DNA from: Flavobacterium cheongpyeongense
GTDB taxonomy: Bacteria > Bacteroidota > Bacteroidia > Flavobacteriales > Flavobacteriaceae
Length of the DNA stretch: 64,000 bases
Assembly: GCF_003202435.1 (NCBI RefSeq)
Contig: NZ_QJHK01000012.1
Location: 62,001 to 126,000 of the forward strand
Direction of reading: 5' to 3'
Below, piece by piece: positions 36,815 through 45,385 of the stretch (positions within the stretch are counted from its first letter, which is position 1; every line of letters begins with the position of its first letter). The notes under the pieces were generated by a model. That model searched no databases and was not told the DNA's origin. It worked only from the letters and a program-made list of their open reading frames with translations. Position numbers and translations under genes: made by a program.

Positions 36815-37522
36815 CTATATATTTACAACAGTTCCGATGTTTTCACCATCGCAGATTTTTAATAAATTGCCTCCTTTGTTCATATCAAAAACAACGATTG
36901 GTAATTTATTTTCCTGACTTAAAGTAAAAGCGGTGGTATCCATTACATTTAATCCTTTTTTGATTACATCATCAAAAGAAATAAAGTCAAATTTTACAGC
37001 TGAAGCATTTTTTTCAGGATCACAATCGTAAACCCCATCTACACGTGTTCCTTTTAGGATGACATCAGCATCGACTTCGATTCCTCTTAAAACAGCAGCT
37101 GTATCGGTAGTAAAATAAGGATTTCCGGTTCCTGCTCCAAAAATCACAATTCTTCCTTTTTCAAGATGCCGAACGGCTCTTCTTTTGATGTATGGTTCTG
37201 CAATAGATTCCATTTTCAAGGCGGTCTGCAAACGGGTTTTCATTCCCTGATCTTCAAGTGCACCTTGCAAGGCCATTCCGTTTATAACGGTAGCAAGCAT
37301 TCCCATATAATCGCCCTGTACCCTGTCCATTCCTGAACTTACTCCAGAAACTCCTCTAAAAATATTTCCTCCTCCAATAACAATAGCAATTTCTACTCCT
37401 TTACTGTGAATTTGCTTAATTTCTTCGGCGTATTCGGCTAATCTTTTCGGGTCAATTCCGTATTGTAAATCGCCCATTAAGGCTTCTCCGCTTAGTTTTA
37501 GAAGAATTCTTTTATATTTCAT
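36815..37522 (-). CDS. pyrH: UMP kinase
   Basis: 235 residues from the ATG at 37522. The frame can be extended 11 codons, but the -7 element TATATTTG (37543-37550, minus strand) lies inside that extension, so the shorter start is right. Motifs: [13 protein letters not shown] (phosphate loop), [26 protein letters not shown] and [13 protein letters not shown]. The hexameric enzyme makes UDP from UMP and ATP. Confidence 0.96.
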   Translation of the reverse strand: MKYKRILLKLSGEALMGDLQYGIDPKRLAEYAEEIKQIHSKGVEIAIVIGGGNIFRGVSGVSSGMDRVQGDYMGMLATVINGMALQGALEDQGMKTRLQTALKMESIAEPYIKRRAVRHLEKGRIVIFGAGTGNPYFTTDTAAVLRGIEVDADVILKGTRVDGVYDCDPEKNASAVKFDFISFDDVIKKGLNVMDTTAFTLSQENKLPIVVFDMNKGGNLLKICDGENIGTVVNI

Positions 37523-37542
37523 GTCTGTTGCGTTTGTTTGTG

Positions 37543-37550
37543 CAAATATA
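37543..37550 (-). promoter_or_regulatory. -7 element of the pyrH-frr operon
   Basis: TATATTTG on the minus strand, an exact TAnnTTTG, 21 bp before the pyrH ATG. It decides the pyrH start. Confidence 0.65.
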
Positions 37551-37685
37551 GACATATTCTGTTTTTTTAAAATAGTGTTTTAAAAAATTAATTGTTCTTT
37601 CTAATTAAATTTCTACCCTTTTAAAGATTTATTTTTTTGAATGTGATAAAAGTCATTAAGCGATCTTTTCAAAAGATGTATTTTT

Positions 37686-38324
37686 ATGAATCAAAACGAA
37701 ACAAATATGAAAAGTATTGTAGCCAAAGCATTATTCAATAGTCATTCTTATCCTGAATATCGAAAATTAGTAAAAGATTTATTATCAGAAGGAAAATCTA
37801 CCGGTACTGAACAATCGGAAAGCCTTACACATTATACCAGTCTGAATGAAGCCAGAATGAATCGTCTGGATAAAACCATTAAAATTTCCGAAGATGTAAT
37901 TTCGAAACTGCAAAATTTAGACAAACATTATATTTGGATGGTTATTTCTGAAGGATGGTGTGGCGATGCTGCCCAAATACTTCCTGTCTTAAATAAGATG
38001 GCTCTAGCATCGGAGAAAAGAATTGACCTTCGAATTGTTTTAAGAGATCAAAATGAGGAATTAATGGACCAGTATTTAACAAATGGGGGCAAAGCAATCC
38101 CAAAAGTTATTGTAATCTGTAAAGAAGCCGGAATTGTGCGGACACACTGGGGACCGAGACCAAAAGGAGCGACAGAGCTGATGGCAAATTACAAAAGGGA
38201 TTTTGGTGTTATGGATGAAAAAATCAAAACCGATTTGCAATTGTGGTATTTAGCAGATAAAGGAATTTCGGTTCAGGAAGAATTGCTCAATATGATGGAG
38301 AACATCAGGTATAATCGATTATAA
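37686..38324 (+). CDS. Thioredoxin-like protein with a single-cysteine CGDA active site
   Basis: 212 residues (possible start also at 37710). Residues about 85-190 have a thioredoxin-like fold: WMVISEGWCGDAAQILPVLN, RIVLRDQN, and NGGKAIPKVIVI with the cis-Pro. The usual CxxC is CGDA, so only the first Cys is present, as in a family of Thioredoxin_9-type proteins. It probably acts as a monothiol reductase or adaptor rather than a classical thioredoxin. No signal peptide. Single gene. Confidence 0.78.
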   Translation: MNQNETNMKSIVAKALFNSHSYPEYRKLVKDLLSEGKSTGTEQSESLTHYTSLNEARMNRLDKTIKISEDVISKLQNLDKHYIWMVISEGWCGDAAQILPVLNKMALASEKRIDLRIVLRDQNEELMDQYLTNGGKAIPKVIVICKEAGIVRTHWGPRPKGATELMANYKRDFGVMDEKIKTDLQLWYLADKGISVQEELLNMMENIRYNRL

Positions 38325-38426
38325 CCTTTATAAATATTATGAAACTCTAAAGTTTAAATTTGTTAATACACTGAAAACAAACAATATAATGTTAAAAAAG
38401 TAGTAAAATATTTATTTTTTAAATTA
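38325..38426. other. Short spacer after the thioredoxin-like gene
   Basis: Very A+T-rich; no terminator with GC stem and no coding frame seen before the promoter at 38427. Confidence 0.4.
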
Positions 38427-38434
38427 TATTTTTG
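38427..38434 (+). promoter_or_regulatory. -7 element TATTTTTG of the small transcription unit
   Basis: Exact TAnnTTTG, about 90 bp before the 25-codon gene. With the terminator ending near 38687 it would give a transcript of roughly 245 nt. Confidence 0.5.
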
Positions 38435-38523
38435 TATCTTGCTGCCATAGATCCCATTTCTATTATTTGACTTGCTTTTTTTATAGGTGTCTTTACTAAT
38501 TAACCATTAAAAAATTCACTATT

Positions 38524-38601
38524 ATGAAGAAGTTATTCGAAAAGTTCTATGATTTATTTTCAAGATTTTTGTTTGGAGGAAAAAATATACCGCATTATTA
38601 A
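38524..38601 (+). CDS. Possible 25-residue cationic amphipathic peptide gene
   Basis: ATG to TAA gives 25 residues, beginning MKKLFEKFYDLFSRFLFGG and ending NIPHY. Residues 1-17 make an amphipathic helix with Phe/Leu/Tyr on one face and Lys/Arg/Asp on the other; net charge is positive. It sits alone between a TAnnTTTG promoter (38427) and a strong terminator (38647-38687), which argues that the short frame is not accidental. It might be a type I toxin, a small membrane peptide, or a spurious frame within a small RNA. No relative was recognised with certainty. Confidence 0.45.
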   Translation: MKKLFEKFYDLFSRFLFGGKNIPHY

Positions 38602-38646
38602 CTGCGTGAAGTATGAAATAATATTATTTTTATCCAAAATTAGTTT

Positions 38647-38687
38647 AAGCACATTACTCCCGTCTTATTTGTAATGTGCTTTTTTTT
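38647..38687 (+). terminator. Intrinsic terminator after the small transcription unit
   Basis: AAGCACATTAC (38647-38657) pairs perfectly with GTAATGTGCTT (38671-38681), followed by TTTTTT. The preceding large gene ends over 300 bp upstream, so this belongs to a separate short transcript. Confidence 0.9.
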
Positions 38688-38692
38688 ATTCT

Positions 38693-39379
38693 TTAAATGC
38701 TTTCTTCAAACATCATAATATCAATAGCATCTTTAACATCGTAATCACCAATTTTAGTTCGGCGCAAAACAGTTAAGTGCGAACCAGAATACATTGCTTT
38801 TCCAAAATCGTAAGCCAATGAGCGAATATAAGTTCCTTTGCTGCAAACGACCCTAAAATCGATTTCCGGCAATGCAATTCTCGTAATTTCAAATTCATGA
38901 ATTGTCGTTTTTCTACTTTCAATTTCAATAGTTTCTCCTGCGCGGGCATGCTCATACAAGCGAACACCATCTTTTTTAATTGCAGAAAATATAGGTGGTT
39001 TTTGATCGATTTCGCCTAAAAACAGTTTAACGGTTTTATAAATCAAAGCTTCATCAATATGTTCCGTTGGGAAAGTCTGATCGATTGCTGTTTCCAGGTC
39101 ATACGATGGAGTAGTCGCACCAATATAAAAAGTACCTGTATATTCTTTTGCCTGACCCTGAAGTTCCGATATTCGTTTGGTAAATTTTCCGGTACAGATT
39201 AATAATAAACCGGAAGCCAGAGGATCTAATGTTCCGGCATGACCAATTTTAAACTTTTTTGGAAGTCCGACTTTATTAATTAAAAGATATTTTAGCTTAT
39301 TGACTGCCTGAAACGAACTCCATTTTAAAGGTTTGTCTATCAGTAAGACTTGTCCGTCTAAATATTCTTCGGGTGTCAT
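38693..39379 (-). CDS. truB: tRNA pseudouridine-55 synthase
   Basis: 228 residues. VLLIDKPLKWSSFQAVNKLK at the start, and GHAGTLDPLASGLLLICTG with the catalytic Asp; YIRSLAYDFG near the end. The enzyme makes pseudouridine 55 in tRNA T arms. It lacks the longer C-terminal PUA region of E. coli TruB, which is usual for Bacteroidota. Its start overlaps the uppP stop by 1 bp; it is the last gene of the ftsX-DUF3098-uppP-truB operon. Confidence 0.95.
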   Translation of the reverse strand: MTPEEYLDGQVLLIDKPLKWSSFQAVNKLKYLLINKVGLPKKFKIGHAGTLDPLASGLLLICTGKFTKRISELQGQAKEYTGTFYIGATTPSYDLETAIDQTFPTEHIDEALIYKTVKLFLGEIDQKPPIFSAIKKDGVRLYEHARAGETIEIESRKTTIHEFEITRIALPEIDFRVVCSKGTYIRSLAYDFGKAMYSGSHLTVLRRTKIGDYDVKDAIDIMMFEESI

Positions 39380-40176
39380 TATATAATGGTAAGCGGGTGA
39401 ATGAAAAAGTGAATCAACAATAAAATGATTCCGGCGATTATACGGTAATAACCAAAAACTTTAAAACCGTTTTTAGTTAAGAACCCAATAAAAGTTTTAA
39501 TAGCCAAAAGTGCTACTATAAACGCTACAATATTTCCGATAATCAATATCTGGGTTTGATCCTGCGATAATTCAAATCCGGCTTTATAATAGTCGTAACA
39601 TTTTTTTACCGTTGCGCCTAACATTGTTGGTACAGCTAAGAAAAATGAAAACTCAGCAGCAGTTGTTCTTGATAATTTTTGAGACATACCTCCTACAATA
39701 CTGGCGCCGCTTCGTGAAACCCCCGGAATCATAGCGATACATTGAAACAATCCTATTTTTAAAGCTTGTAAATAAGTAATTTCCTGAGAAGCATCAACAG
39801 TAATCGGGTTATTGAACCATTCGTCAACTTTCAATAAAATGAATCCTCCAATTAAAAGTGAAATTGCAACTGTAACCGGATTTTCGAGTAAACCATCAAT
39901 AAAATCACTTAGCAATAATCCCAAAACTACGGCGGGAATAAATGCAACTAAAAGTTTAAAGTAAAAATCAAGTGTCTGAAAGAAACGTTTAAAATATAAA
40001 ACAACAACCGAAAGTATAGCGCCAAGCTGAATAACAATCGTAAAAAGTTTGGTAAAATCTTCCTGGGCAATTCCGAAAAAAGAAGATGCAATAATCATAT
40101 GACCAGTTGAAGAAACAGGTAAAAATTCTGTGATTCCTTCAATAATGGCAAGAACGATAGCTTGTAATGTATTCAT
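39379..40176 (-). CDS. uppP: Undecaprenyl-diphosphatase (BacA/UppP)
   Basis: 265 residues, eight or so transmembrane helices. Signature motifs [16 protein letters not shown] and [10 protein letters not shown] are complete. The enzyme dephosphorylates undecaprenyl pyrophosphate at the membrane to recycle the lipid carrier for peptidoglycan and O-antigen synthesis; overexpression gives bacitracin resistance in other species. Confidence 0.96.
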   Translation of the reverse strand: MNTLQAIVLAIIEGITEFLPVSSTGHMIIASSFFGIAQEDFTKLFTIVIQLGAILSVVVLYFKRFFQTLDFYFKLLVAFIPAVVLGLLLSDFIDGLLENPVTVAISLLIGGFILLKVDEWFNNPITVDASQEITYLQALKIGLFQCIAMIPGVSRSGASIVGGMSQKLSRTTAAEFSFFLAVPTMLGATVKKCYDYYKAGFELSQDQTQILIIGNIVAFIVALLAIKTFIGFLTKNGFKVFGYYRIIAGIILLLIHFFIHPLTII

Positions 40177-40186
40177 GGAGGACTTT

Positions 40187-40241
40187 AGATTTCAGATTTC
40201 AGATTTCAGATTTGTCATCCTGAGTAAAGTCGAAGGACGTT
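40187..40241. repeat. AGATTTC tandem repeat and TTTGTCATCC repeat fragment
   Basis: 40187-40213 holds nearly four copies of the 7-mer AGATTTC. It runs into TTTGTCATCCTGAGTAAAGT and CGAAGGACGTTCT, a fragment of the dispersed TTTGTCATTCC family also seen at 40525-40550 and 45043-45242. Confidence 0.7.
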
Positions 40242-40266
40242 CTAATTTGAAATCCAGAAAAGCTAT

Positions 40267-40515
40267 TTATTTAGATTTTTTGAAAATAGAATAAATCGTG
40301 ATTCCAAAACCAATCAGGACAGTTGTTGGAGCTAAACGAATACGTCTAAAGCTAAAAACATCCTCATTAAAAACATTCGGATTATCACTTCCGCCACCAG
40401 ACATTAAAATAAAACCTAACACGATAACGCCAATTCCAATCAATAGAATTTTGTAGTTGATGTTGTCAAAAAGGAATTCCTGTTTTTGTTGTTGTACTTC
40501 TTTATTATTTTTCAT
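40267..40515 (-). CDS. DUF3098 membrane protein
   Basis: 82 residues with two transmembrane helices (about 25-42 and 62-78), separated by a short loop SGGGSDNPNVFNEDVFSFRR. It fits DUF3098, a Bacteroidota family always found between ftsX and uppP, as here. Its role in cell division or envelope growth is inferred only from that context. Confidence 0.88.
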   Translation of the reverse strand: MKNNKEVQQQKQEFLFDNINYKILLIGIGVIVLGFILMSGGGSDNPNVFNEDVFSFRRIRLAPTTVLIGFGITIYSIFKKSK

Positions 40516-40524
40516 TTTTATTTT

Positions 40525-40550
40525 TTTGTCACCCTGAGCGAAGTCGAAGG
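40525..40550. repeat. TTTGTCACCCTGAGCGAAGT repeat fragment
   Basis: A second short member of the TTTGTCATTCC/TCGAAGG family, in the ftsX-DUF3098 spacer. Confidence 0.6.
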
Positions 40551-40597
40551 CTTTATTTATTATTACTGAATACTAAAAACTGCGACTGAATACTTCT

Positions 40598-41473
40598 TTA
40601 ATAAAGATCGTCTGTTCTTAGATTAAGGAATCGTTGGGTCGCAAAGTGTGTACTTACCCAGGTAATCAAAACCCCTAAACCGAACACCGCTAACAACACT
40701 AAGCCAATTAAAGCTTTGTCTTCTAAAATTCCTAATCCCGGGAAATTGTTTTCTACATAAAGTAAAAGAGCTATCAAAGCCACAATTGCCAATCCGGCAC
40801 CCAGCATTCCAAGTTTTACGCTACGCACTACAAAAGGTTTACGAATAAACGATTTAGTAGCACCAACCATCTGCATGGTCTTAATGATAAATCTGTTAGA
40901 GTGAATGGACAAACGTAATGAACTGTTAATTAATAAAACCGCAATTACCGCAAGGAAACCACTGATAATTAAAATCCACATACTCACTTTTTTGATGTTG
41001 TCGTTTACTAAGTTTACTAATTGTTTATCATAAACAATGTCTTCGATCATCGTGTTCCTGCGCAAATTGCTTTCAATTTTTGAGATGCTGTCCCTTTCTA
41101 CATAATCTGCTTTTAAATGAATGTCGTAAGAATTCAATAACGGATTTTCACCTAAAAACGTCAGAAAATCTTCTCCAATAATATCTGTATGCTCTTTTGC
41201 CGCTTTTTCTTTGGTAACGTAAACATACGATTTTGCAAAAGGAGCTCTTTTTAATTCGGCATCAAAAGCTTTGGTAATACTATCTGTTGCTTCGTTTTTA
41301 AAGAATACCGTCATAGCAATTTTTTCTTTAAAATCATTGGCCAGCTTTTTAGAATTGATAATGAATAATCCCAGTACACCCAGAAGGAATAATACCAAAA
41401 ATACACTCAATACAACCGAAAAATAAGAGGAAATTAACCTGCGTTTTTGAAATCTATCAAATTTAGAACTCAT
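40598..41473 (-). CDS. ftsX: Cell-division permease FtsX
   Basis: 291 residues. N-terminal cytoplasmic stub, helix near 20-42 (FSVVLSVFLVLFLLGVLGLF), a periplasmic domain of about 120 residues (SKKLANDFKEKIAMTVFFKN onward), then three helices (about 170-285) with the conserved MQMVGATKSFIRKPFVVRS turn. FtsX with FtsE controls peptidoglycan hydrolases at the septum; ftsE is not in this window. First gene of a four-gene operon. Confidence 0.93.
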   Translation of the reverse strand: MSSKFDRFQKRRLISSYFSVVLSVFLVLFLLGVLGLFIINSKKLANDFKEKIAMTVFFKNEATDSITKAFDAELKRAPFAKSYVYVTKEKAAKEHTDIIGEDFLTFLGENPLLNSYDIHLKADYVERDSISKIESNLRRNTMIEDIVYDKQLVNLVNDNIKKVSMWILIISGFLAVIAVLLINSSLRLSIHSNRFIIKTMQMVGATKSFIRKPFVVRSVKLGMLGAGLAIVALIALLLYVENNFPGLGILEDKALIGLVLLAVFGLGVLITWVSTHFATQRFLNLRTDDLY

Positions 41474-41882
41474 AGTTTACTTAAATTATGTGGTAAAAAT
41501 AATCAAAGAATTTCTTTCTTTAAAGTTATTAACGAACTTTTATACTATAAATGTACGATTAGATATTGAAATACGACACCAGAGAAATGTTTTGACCGCA
41601 AAGGCCGCAAAGATTTTTATACTTAGTTGCAGTAAAAACACAAAGTTCGCATTAATTTATACTGATTAAGCTTTTGCCAACTTTACGGAATAGCTGTAAT
41701 CACACAGTACAATAGTACGTGTTTTTACTTAATTAAAATACGTAATTTGTTATTTTATTTGTTTGCCAATGAAATAGCTTTGGTACAATCTGTAATAAAT
41801 GTAAATTTGCCAACTTATAATCCAGTCACAAAGAGAGGAAAGCCTTAGTATCTTTGCAACTTACAACCTTAGTAACTTAGAA
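41474..41882. other. Spacer upstream of leuS
   Basis: Two TAnnTTTG elements on the plus strand, TAAATTTG (41802-41809) and TATCTTTG (41849-41856), are the likely leuS promoters. At 41591-41650, ACCGCAAAGGCCGCAAAG and CACAAAGTTCGC resemble fragments of a CGCAAAG-type dispersed repeat. No T-box or coding frame was seen. Confidence 0.55.
41849..41856 (+). promoter_or_regulatory. -7 element TATCTTTG of leuS
   Basis: Exact TAnnTTTG, 26 bp before the ATG; an alternative lies at 41802-41809. Confidence 0.6.
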
Positions 41883-44800
41883 ATGAAATACAATCCAAAC
41901 GAAATAGACGCCAAATGGCAAAAGTATTGGGCAGAAAATCAAACTTTTGCAGCAAAAAATAACTCTGAAAGACCTAAACATTATGTGCTAGACATGTTTC
42001 CTTATCCATCCGGAGCGGGATTACACGTGGGGCACCCACTGGGTTATATTGCTTCAGATGTTTATTCTCGTTTCAAAAGACATCAGGGCTTCAATGTTTT
42101 GCATCCAATGGGATATGACAGTTTTGGATTGCCGGCAGAACAATATGCGATTCAGACCGGACAGCGTCCGGAAGATACAACTCGCGTAAACATTGATGGA
42201 GGTGTTGATAAAGAAGGAAAACAAATCGCTGGATACAGAAAACAATTAGATAAAATCGGATTCTCATTTGACTGGGCGCGTGAAGTACGTACCTCAAATC
42301 CGGATTATTACAAACATACACAATGGATTTTTATTCAGTTATTTAATTCGTGGTACAATAAAGATTCTGACAAAGCCGAAGACATTTCGACTCTGATCTC
42401 TATTTTCGAAAAAGAAGGAAATACAAATGTAAATGCAGTTTCTGATGATAATATTATTGCTTTTTCGTCAAGCGAATGGAACTCATTCTCAAAAGACGAG
42501 CAGGAAAAAATCCTTTTACAATACAGATTAACTTATTTGGCCGAAACCGAAGTAAACTGGTGTCCCGGTTTAGGAACAGTTCTGGCAAATGACGAAATCG
42601 TAAACGGAGTTTCGGAGCGTGGAGGCTATCCTGTCATCAGAAAAAAAATGACACAATGGAGTATGCGAATTTCTGCTTATGCCGAGCGTCTGCTTCAGGG
42701 GCTAAATGATATCGACTGGAGCGAATCTATCAAAGAATCGCAAAGAAACTGGATCGGAAAATCTGTTGGGGCGATGGTTAAGTTTAAAGTCCTTAGTCCA
42801 GAGTCCTTAGTCCAGAGTGAAGACTTAGGACTAGGGACTAAGGACTCTTTTATCGAAGTTTTCACAACCCGTCCTGATACCATCTTCGGAGTGACTTTTA
42901 TGACTTTGGCGCCAGAGCATGATTTGGTGGCTAAAATTACAACTCCAGAACAAAAAGATGCAGTTGAAGCGTATATCGAAAAAACCGCAAAACGTTCTGA
43001 GCGTGAGCGTATGGCCGATGTAAAAACCATTTCTGGAGTATTTACGGGAGCTTATGCTGAACATCCATTTACAAAAGAAGCGATTCCGGTTTGGATTGGT
43101 GATTATGTTTTGGCTGGTTATGGAACCGGTGCTGTAATGGCAGTTCCTTGTGGAGACGAAAGAGATTATGCGTTTGCTAATTTCTTTAAAGGTCAGAACG
43201 GAATGCAGGAAATCAAAAATATCTTCGCCAATGTTGATATTTCTGAATCGGCTTACGGTTCAAAAGATAACGTTGAAATCGCAAATTCGGATTTCTTAAA
43301 CGGATTGAATTATAAAGACGCGACTCAAAAAGTAATTGCTGAATTAGAGAAAATAGAACAGGGAACCGGAAAAACAAATTACCGTTTGCGTGATGCTGTT
43401 TTTTCCCGCCAGCGTTATTGGGGGGAGCCTTTCCCGGTATATTATGTAAATGGTTTGCCAAAAATGATTGATGCACAACATTTACCGATTATTTTGCCTG
43501 AAGTTGAAAAATATTTACCAACCGAAGACGGCTTGCCTCCTTTAGGAAACGCCGCAGTTTGGGCTTGGGATACCAATCAAAACAAAGTTGTCAATACTGA
43601 TTTGGTTGATAATGTTTCGATCTTTCCTCTAGAATTGAACACTATGCCAGGCTGGGCGGGAAGTTCATGGTATTGGATGCGTTATATGGATGCACACAAC
43701 GAAACCGAATTTGCAAGCAAAGAAGCTTTGGCTTATTGGGAAAGTGTAGATTTATATATTGGAGGTAGCGAGCACGCAACGGGACATTTATTATATTCTC
43801 GTTTTTGGAACAAATTCTTAAAAGACAAAGGTTTTGCTCCAACCGAAGAACCATTCAAGAAACTGATTAATCAGGGAATGATTTTGGGGACGAGTGCTTA
43901 TGTTTACAGGAGAAATGATACTAACGAGTTTTATTCTTTCAACACAATATTGTCACCTAAAGATAAGCCTTTTATAGATCCGAAATTTGTTAGAGGCATT
44001 AAAGTTTTAGATGAAATATCATCTAATGATAAATCTGTTTTGGACGATATTAATATTGAAACAGTTTTAGCGGCACATGGAGCTTCTAATTCGGCTTTTC
44101 CAATTCATGTTGATGTGAATTTTGTTAATTCTTCAGATGAATTAGATATTGAAAAATTCAAAGCATGGAGAGAAGATTACGCAGATGCTAAATTTATAGA
44201 TGTTAATGGAAAATTTATCGTTGGCCGCGAAGTCGAAAAAATGTCAAAATCCAAATACAATGTCGTAACTCCGGATGATATTTGTGCTGAATACGGAGCT
44301 GATACATTGCGTTTGTACGAAATGTTTTTAGGGCCATTAGAGCAGGCAAAACCCTGGAATACCGCTGGTATTTCTGGTGTTTTTGGTTTCCTGAAAAAAT
44401 TATGGAGATTGTATTTTGATGATAACGGTTTAATCGTAAACAATGACGAACCTACAAAAGACAACTTAAAATCATTGCATAAAACGATCAAAAAAGTGGC
44501 AGAAGATATTGAGAGTTTCTCTTTCAATACTTCGGTTTCTCAGTTTATGATTTGTGTAAACGAATTGTCTTCTCAAAATTGTCATTCTCGTGCGATTTTG
44601 GAGCCATTGGCTATTGTGATTTCGCCTTATGCACCACATATTGCTGAGGAATTATGGTCGCAGTTAGGACATACAACTTCAATATCAGAAGTGGCTTTCC
44701 CAATTTTTGAAGAAAAACATTTAGTGGAATCAGAAAAAGAATACCCGGTTTCTTTCAACGGAAAAATGCGTTTTACGATCAAATTGCCTTTGGATTTAAC

Positions 44801-44918
44801 CGCAGCACAAATCGAAGAAATCATTATGAAAGACGAAAGAACCCAAAAACAATTAGAAGGAAGAACACCAAACAAAGTGATTATCGTTCCCGGGAAGATT
44901 ATTAATTTGGTTGGCTAA
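41883..44918 (+). CDS. leuS: Leucyl-tRNA synthetase with an in-frame palindromic insertion
   Basis: 1,011 residues, somewhat longer than usual for LeuRS. Motifs: DMFPYPSGAGLHVGHPLGY (HIGH), the editing-domain threonine-rich peptide TTRPDTIFG, YGTGAVMAVPCGDERD, and EKMSKSKYN (KMSKS). About residue 302, just before the editing-domain peptide EVFTTRPDT, a 59-bp DNA palindrome (42788-42846) is inserted without breaking the frame and adds some 20 residues (VLSPESLVQSEDLGLGTKDS). A second unusual segment (about residues 690-730) may be lineage-specific. The enzyme charges tRNA-Leu and edits misacylated products. Confidence 0.96.
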   Translation: MKYNPNEIDAKWQKYWAENQTFAAKNNSERPKHYVLDMFPYPSGAGLHVGHPLGYIASDVYSRFKRHQGFNVLHPMGYDSFGLPAEQYAIQTGQRPEDTTRVNIDGGVDKEGKQIAGYRKQLDKIGFSFDWAREVRTSNPDYYKHTQWIFIQLFNSWYNKDSDKAEDISTLISIFEKEGNTNVNAVSDDNIIAFSSSEWNSFSKDEQEKILLQYRLTYLAETEVNWCPGLGTVLANDEIVNGVSERGGYPVIRKKMTQWSMRISAYAERLLQGLNDIDWSESIKESQRNWIGKSVGAMVKFKVLSPESLVQSEDLGLGTKDSFIEVFTTRPDTIFGVTFMTLAPEHDLVAKITTPEQKDAVEAYIEKTAKRSERERMADVKTISGVFTGAYAEHPFTKEAIPVWIGDYVLAGYGTGAVMAVPCGDERDYAFANFFKGQNGMQEIKNIFANVDISESAYGSKDNVEIANSDFLNGLNYKDATQKVIAELEKIEQGTGKTNYRLRDAVFSRQRYWGEPFPVYYVNGLPKMIDAQHLPIILPEVEKYLPTEDGLPPLGNAAVWAWDTNQNKVVNTDLVDNVSIFPLELNTMPGWAGSSWYWMRYMDAHNETEFASKEALAYWESVDLYIGGSEHATGHLLYSRFWNKFLKDKGFAPTEEPFKKLINQGMILGTSAYVYRRNDTNEFYSFNTILSPKDKPFIDPKFVRGIKVLDEISSNDKSVLDDINIETVLAAHGASNSAFPIHVDVNFVNSSDELDIEKFKAWREDYADAKFIDVNGKFIVGREVEKMSKSKYNVVTPDDICAEYGADTLRLYEMFLGPLEQAKPWNTAGISGVFGFLKKLWRLYFDDNGLIVNNDEPTKDNLKSLHKTIKKVAEDIESFSFNTSVSQFMICVNELSSQNCHSRAILEPLAIVISPYAPHIAEELWSQLGHTTSISEVAFPIFEEKHLVESEKEYPVSFNGKMRFTIKLPLDLTAAQIEEIIMKDERTQKQLEGRTPNKVIIVPGKIINLVG
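42788..42846. repeat. Palindromic repeat inside leuS
   Basis: AGTCCTTAGTCC occurs twice (42788-42799, 42802-42813) and its exact reverse complement GGACTAAGGACT at 42835-42846. The full arms are 26 nt (42788-42813 and 42821-42846, 22 of 26 complementary) around a 7-nt loop. The sequence looks like an intergenic simple repeat yet is read through as protein. Confidence 0.9.
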
Positions 44919-44938
44919 CCAAATTAATTCCAAACATG

Positions 44939-44982
44939 AAAATTCCAAATCCCAATTTTTGTTGGGGTTTGGAATTTTTTTT
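44939..44982 (+). terminator. leuS terminator, CCAAATTCC hairpin family
   Basis: A 17-bp stem (44939-44955 with 44962-44978, one G-T pair) with a 6-nt loop, followed by a T run. Confidence 0.93.
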
Positions 44983-45042
44983 GTGCGTGTTTTTTGCTGC
45001 CAATTATACTAATTTTCACAGATTTTTTTCTAAAACACATAG

Positions 45043-45175
45043 TTTGTCATTCCGAGGGACGAGGAATCTTCGCGAGAAGCTCCGCAATCAATGTCGCCAA
45101 TCTTTGTCGAGCTACTTGTGGAGATTGCTTCGCCAGTTCGCTATCACTCGTGTCCTCCTTCGTCGGAATGACAAA
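45043..45175. repeat. TTTGTCATTCCGA palindromic intergenic element
   Basis: The ends are perfect 13-bp inverted repeats (45043-45055 and 45163-45175). Inside lies TTGCTTCGCCAGTTCGCTAT (45125 on), which recurs at 47303-47333 with 27 of 31 bases identical. This is a REP-like composite element of the sort scattered in flavobacterial genomes. Confidence 0.85.
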
Positions 45176-45214
45176 AATGCAAAGTTCTTGCGTTAAACCC
45201 TAGCCAACACCCAG

Positions 45215-45242
45215 TTTGTCATTCCAACGAAGGAGGAATCTC
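45215..45242. repeat. Partial copy of the TTTGTCATTCC element
   Basis: TTTGTCATTCCAACGAAGGA then GGAATCT, half of the palindrome described at 45043-45175. Confidence 0.75.
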
Positions 45243-45317
45243 CGCACGCAAATCACGTCAGAATTTCCGTTTCAATATTGGAATTTGGATTTTTTTTATT
45301 GAAATTTTAATTTCAGT

Positions 45318-45343
45318 TGTAACATTTTAATAGTTCTCGTATC
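45318..45343 (+). promoter_or_regulatory. Possible ECF-sigma promoter of the hydrolase-sigma operon
   Basis: TGTAAC (45318-45323) and CGTATC (45338-45343), 14 bp apart, look like the -35 and -10 boxes used by many ECF sigma factors, though the spacing is a little short. Since an ECF gene is in the operon, autoregulation is possible. Confidence 0.35.
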
Positions 45344-45385
45344 CAAAGCACGGATCCGATTATTTAACAACTTAAAACTATTAAA

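Larger units (their letters stand above)
44919..45385. other. Repeat-filled spacer between leuS and the hydrolase operon
   Basis: Holds the leuS terminator (44939-44982), a 133-bp palindromic element (45043-45175), a shorter copy (45215-45242) and the probable promoter of the downstream operon (45318-45343). No gene; two short open frames across the palindrome are not convincing. Confidence 0.7.

Noticed and set aside
44936..45203. Two 70-86 codon frames across the palindromic element after leuS
   Set aside because: They run through a terminator hairpin and a palindromic repeat; the product is repeat-derived.
45043..45242. Repeats as a CRISPR array
   Set aside because: Units are palindromic, unequal in spacing and flanked by no cas genes.
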